A DNA stretch of 64,000 bases. It comes from Runella sp. SP2. GTDB taxonomy: Bacteria; Bacteroidota; Bacteroidia; Cytophagales; Spirosomataceae. Position numbers and translations under genes: made by a program. The number at the start of each line of letters is the position of its first letter. Position 1 is the stretch's first letter. The stretch covers positions 2,418,001-2,482,000 of the forward strand of contig NZ_CP031030.1 in assembly GCF_003711225.1 (NCBI RefSeq), given 5' to 3'. The notes under the pieces were generated by a model. It searched no databases and was not told the origin of the DNA. It saw nothing but the letters and a program-made list of their open reading frames with translations. Below are positions 1-6,528 of this stretch, piece by piece.

Positions 1-492
1 CCACAAGCCACCAACACGACCCTTGAGAGCTTGTACCGTCTGAATGCTAATGTTAAGCTTCAAAAGTTTATTAAAGCGGGCTCCAAAGACATCCGAGCCA
101 TTGTAATAGGCGATAAAGTAAGCGTAGCAATGGAACGAGCAGGCAAAAAGGATTTTCGAGCCAACATTTCGCAGGGAGGCAGCGGGCGAAAAGTCGAATT
201 GTCAGATGCAGACATTGAAATTTGTATCAAAGCGGCCAAAGCTGTGAACCTCGAATTTGCGGGGGTGGATATACTCAAAGATGAAGAGGGTAAAACCTAT
301 GTAATAGAGGTCAATGGGAATCCTGGTACTAAGATTATCGACATCACTGGACACAACTATTTTAATGACTTGATTGGGTTCATCGAAGACAAAGTTAATA
401 AAGACGAAAAGCCCGATGATAACAACAATCAAGCTCAAAAAGAAGCTTCAGCAGGTATGAAAAGTTGGATGAAAGCACCTTGGAATCGCTAA
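1..492 (+). CDS. RimK-like ATP-grasp ligase, C-terminal part (5' cut by window edge)
   Basis: The frame is open from base 1, so the gene begins outside the window and only its last 163 codons are here. The visible part matches the ATP-binding C-terminal lobe of RimK-type ATP-grasp enzymes: a segment FIKAGSKDIRAIVIGDKV, then FRANISQGGSG, and the metal-binding tail GVDILKDE followed by VIEVNGNPG, where the Glu and Asn are the usual Mg ligands. Family members add amino acids, often glutamate, to the C-terminus of ribosomal protein S6 or to small molecules by ATP-driven ligation in the cytoplasm. The last 40 residues are polar and lysine/asparagine-rich, probably disordered. The substrate cannot be told from this fragment. 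The family call is firm; the specific role is open. Confidence 0.85.
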   Translation, partial: PQATNTTLESLYRLNANVKLQKFIKAGSKDIRAIVIGDKVSVAMERAGKKDFRANISQGGSGRKVELSDADIEICIKAAKAVNLEFAGVDILKDEEGKTYVIEVNGNPGTKIIDITGHNYFNDLIGFIEDKVNKDEKPDDNNNQAQKEASAGMKSWMKAPWNR

Positions 493-513
493 CCCCTATT
501 AAATTTCACAAAG

Positions 514-813
514 ATGGCACGACCTAAAAAAAAGCCCACGACTCAAGAAAAAAAAGTATTAAAGGATGCTTTAGATAGGCTACTTGAAAGAGCAGAATTA
601 AGGGAAAGTGTGGATATTTCAGTACTTCCACCCTTGAAGGAGCTTGAGAATACAATGGTTCAATTGATTGTTAAATACGTCAAAGCCTACAATCACGCGG
701 CTGACAGTTGTAACATACCTGAATTAGATATTTGCTACGGGGAGATGTTGGATGACAGCGCAAGAAAAATGCTTAAATCAATGCTTTCCCACTTATCTAT
801 GATTTATCCGTAG
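514..813 (+). CDS. Small hypothetical protein, charged helical
   Basis: A 99-residue protein starting 21 bp after the ATP-grasp stop and probably co-transcribed with it. It has a very basic start (MARPKKKPTTQEKK) followed by what looks like amphipathic helices, with no signal peptide or membrane segment. I do not recognise a family. The AT-hook-like PRPKKK-type start and small size would fit a nucleic-acid-associated or regulatory protein, but that is only inference. The reading frame is clean and the start is well placed; a convergent terminator follows about 85 bp later. Confidence 0.55.
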   Translation: MARPKKKPTTQEKKVLKDALDRLLERAELRESVDISVLPPLKELENTMVQLIVKYVKAYNHAADSCNIPELDICYGEMLDDSARKMLKSMLSHLSMIYP

Positions 814-896
814 AGTCTGATTGTGAAGATAAGAGAGGGTTAAACAATAAATCTTTGAAAGCAATCTTTCAATTAAAAGACAGCAAAAGAGAAAGC

Positions 897-934
897 AAAA
901 AGCCCCCAAAACAATCAAGTTTTGAGGGCTTTTT
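897..934. terminator. Bidirectional intrinsic terminator
   Basis: An inverted repeat (aaaaagccc.caaaac / gttttg.gggcttttt) with a short AATCAA loop and A/T tracts on both sides. It sits between the plus-strand small gene and the minus-strand tRNA-Asp genes, so it can end both transcripts. Confidence 0.8.
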
Positions 935-938
935 CTAG

Positions 939-1012
939 CGGTCTGGACGGGACTCGAACCCGCGACCCCATGCGTGACAGGCATGTATTCTAACCAACTG
1001 AACTACCAGACC
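939..1012 (-). tRNA. tRNA-Asp (GTC), copy 1
   Basis: Read on the minus strand, the 74-nt sequence folds as a cloverleaf. The acceptor arms are GGTCTGG and CCAGACC with a G discriminator, the D-arm has AGTTGGTTA, the anticodon stem is CATGC/GCATG around loop CTGTCAC (anticodon GTC, aspartate), and the T-loop is TTCGAGT. No CCA is encoded. It is the downstream copy of a tandem pair and is followed by an intrinsic terminator. It differs from copy 2 by one paired change in the acceptor stem. Confidence 0.96.
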
Positions 1013-1047
1013 AATATTTTACTTAAAGAACACTTACTTTGTGTTGG

Positions 1048-1121
1048 CGGTCCGGACGGGACTCGAACCCGCGACCCCATGCGTGACAGGCATGTATTCT
1101 AACCAACTGAACTACCGGACC
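1048..1121 (-). tRNA. tRNA-Asp (GTC), copy 2
   Basis: Minus-strand cloverleaf with the same body as the copy 35 bp away: anticodon loop CTGTCAC (GTC, Asp) and T-loop TTCGAGT. The acceptor stem reads GGTCCGG/CCGGACC, so a U-A pair of copy 1 is a C-G pair here. This is the promoter-proximal copy; the two genes are probably transcribed together from the promoter at 1171-1200 and separated by processing. Confidence 0.96.
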
Positions 1122-1170
1122 AAATTGTATTTTTTTACTTTTTTGCGTTTTGGTGTCGCTGAAAGTGGTG

Positions 1171-1200
1171 CAAAAGTACTATTTTTAACTTTCAATGCAA
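1171..1200 (-). promoter_or_regulatory. Promoter for the tRNA-Asp pair
   Basis: On the minus strand a TTG (1200-1198) is followed after exactly 19 nt by TACTTTTG (1178-1171), a full match to the Bacteroidota -33/-7 consensus TTG-N19-TAnnTTTG. The predicted transcription start lies about 40 nt before the first tRNA. Confidence 0.7.
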
Positions 1201-1208
1201 TACTTTTG
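1201..1208 (+). promoter_or_regulatory. Probable -7 element for the nif3-like operon
   Basis: TACTTTTG on the plus strand matches TAnnTTTG, 87 bp before the nif3-like start. No good TTG is seen at the expected upstream distance. It forms a GCAAAAGTA...TACTTTTGC inverted repeat with the divergent tRNA promoter at 1170-1178. Confidence 0.45.
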
Positions 1209-1294
1209 CCAACAAAAAAGCTGACTTTTTTTTGAATTATTTTCAATTTTTAAGGCATAATTCTGATTTTTAAATAGTTACACGCTCAAAAAAA

Positions 1295-2395
1295 ATGACA
1301 AAAATTAAAGACATTACGCACTTTTTAGAAACCATAGCACCATTATCCTACCAAGAATCATACGACAACGCAGGTCTCATTGTTGGTGAACCAACCGCCT
1401 CCGTTACCAATGTACTCGTTTCGCTTGACTGCACAGAGGCCGTCGTCGATGAAGCCATTGCCAAAAATTGCAATTTGATTGTTGCCCACCACCCCATTGT
1501 ATTTAGAGGGTTGAAAAAATTTAATGGGCGAAACTACGTCGAACGTACGGTAATCAAAGCCATTAAAAACGACGTTGCCATTTATGCCACGCATACCAAC
1601 CTCGACCACGTGGTCGGTGGCGTCAATTTTATGATTGCAGATCGCTTGGGCTTGCAAAACGTTCGCGTGTTAGCCCCAAAAAAGGATTTATTAATGAAAC
1701 TTGTCTTTTTTGCTCCCGTCGAAAACGCGCAATCGGTCGTCGATGCGTTGCATAACGTCGGTGTTGGCCAAATCGGGAATTATGACCATTGTAGCTTTAG
1801 CGTGAATGGAACTGGTACTTTTCGCCCCAATGAAGCAGCTACGCCCTTTATCGGAAATGCAAATGAAATCGAGCATGTAAATGAAAGCCGAGTTGAGATC
1901 ATTTTTCCCGCTTATTTGGAAGCAACGGTGATGCGAACACTAAACGAGACCCATCCGTATGAAGAAGTGGCGCACTATCTTACGCTTTTGCAAAATACCA
2001 ATCAAGAAGTAGGTGCAGGGGCAATTGGTCTTTTGTCAGAAGGCATTGCAGCTGCCGATTTTTTGACCTATTTGAAACAAAAGATGCAATTAAATGTCAT
2101 TCGACATACCGCCATTTGTTCCCCAACCATTCAGAAAGTAGCCGTTTGTGGGGGTGCAGGAGGATTTTTGCTGAACGACGCGGTTCGCCAACAAGCCGAT
2201 GTTTTCATCACTGCCGATTATAAATACCATGAGTTTTTTGATGCCGATGACCGCATCCTTATTTGTGATATTGGGCACTATGAAAGTGAAGTTTTTACAA
2301 AAGAATTATTGCAACGATATTTGTCGAAAAAATTCATTAATTTTGCGACAATTTTGTCGGAAACTATTACCAATCCAGTAAATTACTACGTGTAA
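1295..2395 (+). CDS. Nif3-like dinuclear metal centre protein (YqfO/YbgI family)
   Basis: A 366-residue cytoplasmic protein of the NIF3 family, whose members form hexameric rings with a two-metal site; GTP cyclohydrolase-like or hydrolase roles have been proposed but the physiological function is unsettled. Metal ligands are visible in AHHPIVFRG (about residues 67-75), ATHTNLDHVVGGVN (about 97-110) and near the C-terminus in DIGHYESE. It is about 120 residues longer than the minimal E. coli form because of an insert around residues 130-235, as in YqfO-type proteins where the insert is a PII/CutA-like domain. It lies 68 bp before a zinc-ribbon coiled-coil gene, a pairing I recall as frequent in Bacteroidota, so the two are probably one operon. 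Confidence 0.92.
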   Translation: MTKIKDITHFLETIAPLSYQESYDNAGLIVGEPTASVTNVLVSLDCTEAVVDEAIAKNCNLIVAHHPIVFRGLKKFNGRNYVERTVIKAIKNDVAIYATHTNLDHVVGGVNFMIADRLGLQNVRVLAPKKDLLMKLVFFAPVENAQSVVDALHNVGVGQIGNYDHCSFSVNGTGTFRPNEAATPFIGNANEIEHVNESRVEIIFPAYLEATVMRTLNETHPYEEVAHYLTLLQNTNQEVGAGAIGLLSEGIAAADFLTYLKQKMQLNVIRHTAICSPTIQKVAVCGGAGGFLLNDAVRQQADVFITADYKYHEFFDADDRILICDIGHYESEVFTKELLQRYLSKKFINFATILSETITNPVNYYV

Positions 2396-2463
2396 GGTGT
2401 CGGTTATCGGACGTAAGAAATGAAATTCTAAACGGAATTAACCACACTTCAAACCCAACAAAT

Positions 2464-3195
2464 ATGGAACTGACCGTCGCGCAGAAATTAGACTTATTGC
2501 TCAAATTGCAGCAAATTGACTCACAGTTAGATGACATCAAGAAAATCCGCGGCGACTTGCCCGAAGAAGTTCGTGATTTAGAAGATGACATTGCGGGGTT
2601 TGAAACCCGTATCGGAAAGTTCAACAACGAAATCAGTGTTCTTGACGAAGAAATTAGCCGCCACAAAGCGACAAAAAAAGACGCTGAGAAGTTGATTGCT
2701 CGTTACAAAGAACAACAGATGAACGTTCGTAACAACCGTGAATACGACGCCATCACGAAAGAAATGGAGCTTCAGACGCTTGAAATCGAACTCGCAGAAA
2801 AGAAAATGCGGGAGGCAGAATACAAAATCAAAGCTAAGAAGGAAGAAATCGCAGGAACCGATGGTCTGTTGAAAGAGCGTCGCGAGGATTTGAAAGCAAA
2901 AAAACAAGAGCTTGATACCATCACTTCTGAAAGCCACGAAGACGAGAAACGCTTGTTGGAGCAGCGCGAAGCCCAAGCCCAAAAAGTAGAAGACCGTTTG
3001 TACAAATCGTACACGAAAATTCGTAACAATTCCGAAAACGGATTGGGTGTAGTGAAAGTAAAACGTGGTGCTTGTGGAGGCTGTTTTAACGTAGTTCCCC
3101 CTCAGCGTCAGGCAGATATTCGTGAAAAGAAAAAAATTATTGTTTGTGAACACTGTGGACGTATCTTCGCAGATGTTGATACTGAATACAAATAG
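2464..3195 (+). CDS. Coiled-coil protein with C4 zinc ribbon (DUF164/CdsZ type)
   Basis: A 243-residue cytoplasmic protein. Residues 1-180 are a long, highly charged alpha-helical coiled coil (many E/K heptads). Residues 200-238 hold a zinc ribbon with two CxxC pairs, GACGGC and VCEHCG. This layout is that of the zf-RING_7 / DUF164 family, whose characterised relatives (chlamydial CdsZ, Helicobacter HP0958/FlgZ) act as chaperones or RNA-binding factors in secretion and flagellar assembly. No such apparatus is visible here, so the function in this organism is unknown. The gene follows the nif3-like gene in the same orientation and is followed directly by a strong terminator. Confidence 0.88.
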   Translation: MELTVAQKLDLLLKLQQIDSQLDDIKKIRGDLPEEVRDLEDDIAGFETRIGKFNNEISVLDEEISRHKATKKDAEKLIARYKEQQMNVRNNREYDAITKEMELQTLEIELAEKKMREAEYKIKAKKEEIAGTDGLLKERREDLKAKKQELDTITSESHEDEKRLLEQREAQAQKVEDRLYKSYTKIRNNSENGLGVVKVKRGACGGCFNVVPPQRQADIREKKKIIVCEHCGRIFADVDTEYK

Positions 3196-3212
3196 TCTAT
3201 TGTACTTTTCTA

Positions 3213-3255
3213 ACACAAAAACGCTTTGGATTTCGACCCAAAGCGTTTTTGTGTT
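3213..3255 (+). terminator. Intrinsic terminator after the zinc-ribbon gene
   Basis: A perfect long stem (ACACAAAAACGCTTTGG pairing with its complement CCAAAGCGTTTTTGTGT) around a GATTTCGAC-type loop, 18 bp after the stop codon. Confidence 0.88.
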
Positions 3256-3343
3256 TATTAACGGTTATTTTCAAAAATCATATTAAGATTACAGCTTCTT
3301 CATAGTTAGTTCACACCTGAGACGTTACTTTGTAAAAAAGACC

Positions 3344-3508
3344 ATGGCAACATCTCAAAAATCACCTTTTATCTCCGTTCCACATTGGCGTCTCAAATGG
3401 GGATGGCGAAAAAAAAACATTACTACATTAAACTCCAATCGCTTTGATGAGGCAAAAGACGCTAAAGCTTCATTACACTCACCTGGCACCGAACCAATAT
3501 TTTTCTGA
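3344..3508 (+). CDS. Possible 54-residue hypothetical protein
   Basis: The spacer 3256-3573 holds no recognisable gene. The only candidate is an ATG frame of 54 codons with a tryptophan/lysine-rich stretch (HWRLKWGWRKKN). It is preceded by an A-rich stretch and a near-match to a -7 element (TTACTTTG). There is no homology I can name and the frame may be chance. The rest of the spacer shows nothing distinct apart from A/T-rich promoter-like sequence. Confidence 0.25.
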   Translation: MATSQKSPFISVPHWRLKWGWRKKNITTLNSNRFDEAKDAKASLHSPGTEPIFF

Positions 3509-3573
3509 CTTATTGGTATAGTCAGAATGAGCTGAATATTGGTAATATGGTTGGCGCTACACTAAATTTTATT

Positions 3574-5412
3574 ATGAAAACTTCGATTTTTAGTCTTTCT
3601 TTATTGATGGCAGGATTTGTTCATACCAACCTTCGTGCACAAATCAATTACACCAATGCCAACATCCACTCCCACAATGATTATCAGCAAGTAAGCCCAT
3701 TTTGGGGTGCGCATACGCTTCAGTGTGGCTCTATCGAAGCTGACCTTTATTTGCATAATGGAGAGCTCGTCGTGGCACATTTGCCCTCGGAAGTAAAACC
3801 CGACCAAACACTCACAAAGATGTATTTACAGCCTTTGGAGCAACAGCAAAAGGCAGGCAAGAATTATCCTTTTCAGTTTCTGATTGACCTTAAAACACCT
3901 GCCTCTCCTACCCTCGATTCGCTGGTAAGTCAGCTGAGTCGCTACCCCGAACTTTTTGGCGAAGGGAAAAACGCGCGTGTGGTCATTAGTGGCAGTATGC
4001 CAACTCCCGCACAATTTGCCAATTATCCTTCTTGGATTTCATTTGATGGACGTTTTGAGCAAACCTACGATGCCGCCGCCCTCAAACGTGTTGCACTCAT
4101 TAGTGCGCCGTTTACACTCGTATCTCGTTGGGATGGCAAAGGGCTTTTCCCCAAAGAAGACCGCGAAAAAACAGTTGAGTACGTCACGCGGGCGCACCAA
4201 CAAGGAAAAAAAGTTCGTTTTTGGGGTGCTCCCGACAACGAGGCCATTTGGAAAGAACTCACGGCCCTTGGTGTTGACTGGATTGGAACCGACCGCCCAC
4301 AGGTATTAGCCGACTATTTTAAAAATAACAAACCAGCTGATAATCAATACACATATCCATCATCTCCTTATACCGTTTACCAACCTACATACCGTAGCGA
4401 TGGTGCTCTCAAAACACCTAAAAATATTATCTTTTTAATCGGGGACGGTATGGGACTTGCCCACATGCAAACGGGGTTAGTCGCTAATCATGGTCAACTT
4501 CACTTGGCTTTGTTCAAACGCCTGGGCTTGATGCAAACCCAACCTGCGGAAGGCTATATCACCGATTCGGCGGCAGCTGGGACGGCTTTGGCTACGGGTC
4601 ATAAAACCAAAAACGGCACCATAGGAATGGACGCAACCTTGGTAGCGCGGCCTTCGTTGGCAGTTGTTGCACGGCGCAATGGCAAAAAAACGGCGGTAAT
4701 TTCTTCAGGCCCCATAACGGATGCCACCCCTGCCGTTTTTTACGCCCATCAACCCAAGCGAAGTATGCAAGAAGAAATTGCGGCAGATTTTCTAAAAGAG
4801 CCTACTGATGTATTGGCAGGTGGGGGCAGCAAATACTTCTTTGAGCGCAAAGACAAAGCCAATTTGGGGGATTCGTTAGTGGCGCGTAATTACTCCGTTA
4901 TTCGTCGGTATGCCGATATTACTTCTGAAACCAAAAAAGACAAGTTTGTCGTTCTTGACGACCAAGCGGGCCTTTCGATGGAAAAAGGGCGGGGCAATTT
5001 TCTACCTTTAACAGTGGGAGAAACGGTCAAACATTTTAAGAAAAATGCCCCAAAAGGCTTCTTTATGATGGCCGAAGGTGCGCAAATTGACTACGCTGGA
5101 CACGCCAACAATGTTTCTTATGTGATGAATGAAGTTCTTGATTTTGACCAAGCTGTGGCAGAAGCACTCCGTTTTGCCGACCAAGATGGCCAAACGCTTG
5201 TTATCGTAACGGCAGACCACGAAACTGGTGCCATGGCCCTGACGGGTGGTAGCGACAAAGATGGAATGTTAAAAGCTAATTTTGGTTCAAAAGGCCACTC
5301 TGGCATCATGGTTCCTGTGTATGCCTATGGCCCTCAATCGCAATTATTCGGAGGAATTTATCAGAATACTGAGCTTTCAGATAAAATAAAGTCATTGTTG
5401 GAGAAGCGTTAA
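3574..5412 (+). CDS. Secreted phosphodiesterase-like / alkaline phosphatase fusion
   Basis: From the ATG at 3574 (chosen because it gives the signal peptide MKTSIFSLSLLMAGFVHTNLRAQ; an ATG 27 bp upstream is less likely) the protein has 612 residues. The first 250 residues resemble the PI-PLC/glycerophosphodiester phosphodiesterase barrel: NIHSHNDYQQ, SIEADLYLHNGELVVAH, FLIDLK and GVDWIGTDRP. The rest is a PhoA-type alkaline phosphatase with FLIGDGMG, the serine nucleophile in YITDSAAAGTALATGH, and the zinc ligands in AEGAQIDYAGHANN, TADHETGA and GSKGHSG. Both halves should act in the periplasm, possibly releasing inorganic phosphate from phosphodiesters in two steps; that coupling is inference. 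The 3' end overlaps the convergent glycerate kinase gene by 21 bp. Confidence 0.88.
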   Translation: MKTSIFSLSLLMAGFVHTNLRAQINYTNANIHSHNDYQQVSPFWGAHTLQCGSIEADLYLHNGELVVAHLPSEVKPDQTLTKMYLQPLEQQQKAGKNYPFQFLIDLKTPASPTLDSLVSQLSRYPELFGEGKNARVVISGSMPTPAQFANYPSWISFDGRFEQTYDAAALKRVALISAPFTLVSRWDGKGLFPKEDREKTVEYVTRAHQQGKKVRFWGAPDNEAIWKELTALGVDWIGTDRPQVLADYFKNNKPADNQYTYPSSPYTVYQPTYRSDGALKTPKNIIFLIGDGMGLAHMQTGLVANHGQLHLALFKRLGLMQTQPAEGYITDSAAAGTALATGHKTKNGTIGMDATLVARPSLAVVARRNGKKTAVISSGPITDATPAVFYAHQPKRSMQEEIAADFLKEPTDVLAGGGSKYFFERKDKANLGDSLVARNYSVIRRYADITSETKKDKFVVLDDQAGLSMEKGRGNFLPLTVGETVKHFKKNAPKGFFMMAEGAQIDYAGHANNVSYVMNEVLDFDQAVAEALRFADQDGQTLVIVTADHETGAMALTGGSDKDGMLKANFGSKGHSGIMVPVYAYGPQSQLFGGIYQNTELSDKIKSLLEKR

Positions 5413-6522
5413 TAACGACACCAACGAATGTGAGGTTTCCTTCACTCCCTGATAGGCGTAATCAATCGCCTCAGGGAGTGTCATTGGACGGGGCAAAATT
5501 GACCTTGCATACGAAAGCCCCAACGAATGTATGTCGTGGGTAGTCAACAGGAGTGTTCCACACAAGGCTATCACAGGAATATTTCTTGCCTTGGCTGCTT
5601 TGGCAATCCCTGCAATCAACTTCCCTTGCAGGGTTTGTTCATCCATTTTTCCCTCGCCGGTAAAAACTAAATCGACACCTGCTAATTGTTCTTCAAAATG
5701 CGTTTGTTCCATCACAATTTTGACGCCTTCTTTGAGGTTGGCCTTGAGAAAAAATAAAAGTCCAAACCCTAGCCCACCTGCTGCACCAGTTCCAGGTTGG
5801 TGTGCCAAGTCTATCCCAAAATCGCGGTGAATAACCGCTGCTACGTGTTGTAATCCAGCATCTAAGGTTTTTACCGCTGCCTCATCCGCTCCTTTTTGTG
5901 GGGCATAAACGTAAGCTGCCCCTGAAGGCCCAAAAAGCGGTGCAGTTACATCACAAGCTACGTCAATGGTAACGTCAATTAATGGACTTTCAGGCGGGAT
6001 AATTTGTTCAATTTGAAGTAAATTTTCGCCGACGGGCGCTAGTTCATGGCCTGTTTTATCGCAAAAGCGCCACCCAAGTGCGGCAGCCATTCCAATGCCT
6101 GCATCGGTAGTGGCACTGCCCCCAATCCCCAAAATAATGTGTTTGGCTCCCGCTTCAAACGCCTTTACTATTAGCTCTCCAGTTCCGTAAGTGCTTGTTT
6201 TTAAAGGATTTCGCTCTTCTGAACTGAGTAATTTGAGACCCGAAGCGCTGGCCATTTCGAGAAAAGCCGTTTGGCGATTGGGAGTCATCCCAAAATTGGC
6301 CCTAATAGGACGCCACAGCGGATCCATCACCTCCGTTTCTACAAAAAAGCCATCCGCATCTTGGGTTAAAATTTCTGCCGTGCCCTCTCCCCCATCTGCC
6401 ATTGGAATCGCAATCACTTCCGCCGTTGGGTTGGCGGCCAAAATACCATCACGCATGGCGTTACAGACGTCGAGCGCGGTCAACGAACCTCTAAATTTAT
6501 CAGGGGCTAAGAGGATTTTCAT
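5392..6522 (-). CDS. Glycerate 2-kinase
   Basis: A 376-residue cytoplasmic enzyme of the GarK/GlxK (type 2 glycerate kinase) family, which phosphorylates D-glycerate to 2-phosphoglycerate using ATP. Diagnostic segments are the N-terminal LLAPDKFRGSLTALDVC, ADGGEGTAE (about residues 42-50), GIGGSATTDAGIGMAAALG (about 132-150) and FTGEGKMDEQTLQGK (about 285-300). Length is typical. The gene is convergent with the phosphatase gene and overlaps its last 21 bp. It starts 6 bp after the PBP1A stop in the same direction, so it may be read from the PBP1A transcript, although the two functions have no evident link. Confidence 0.93.
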   Translation of the reverse strand: MKILLAPDKFRGSLTALDVCNAMRDGILAANPTAEVIAIPMADGGEGTAEILTQDADGFFVETEVMDPLWRPIRANFGMTPNRQTAFLEMASASGLKLLSSEERNPLKTSTYGTGELIVKAFEAGAKHIILGIGGSATTDAGIGMAAALGWRFCDKTGHELAPVGENLLQIEQIIPPESPLIDVTIDVACDVTAPLFGPSGAAYVYAPQKGADEAAVKTLDAGLQHVAAVIHRDFGIDLAHQPGTGAAGGLGFGLLFFLKANLKEGVKIVMEQTHFEEQLAGVDLVFTGEGKMDEQTLQGKLIAGIAKAAKARNIPVIALCGTLLLTTHDIHSLGLSYARSILPRPMTLPEAIDYAYQGVKETSHSLVSLLTLLQQ

Positions 6523-6528
6523 CAGGAC

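Noticed and set aside
793-1235. Short frames overlapping the tRNA-Asp genes on both strands
   Set aside because: They read through tRNA sequence and the terminator; the typical false peptide from tRNA genes (RTGLEPATPCVTG) is visible.
2578-3216. Antisense frame of 212 codons opposite the zinc-ribbon gene
   Set aside because: It is phenylalanine/leucine-rich because it is the complement of lysine/glutamate-rich coiled-coil codons.
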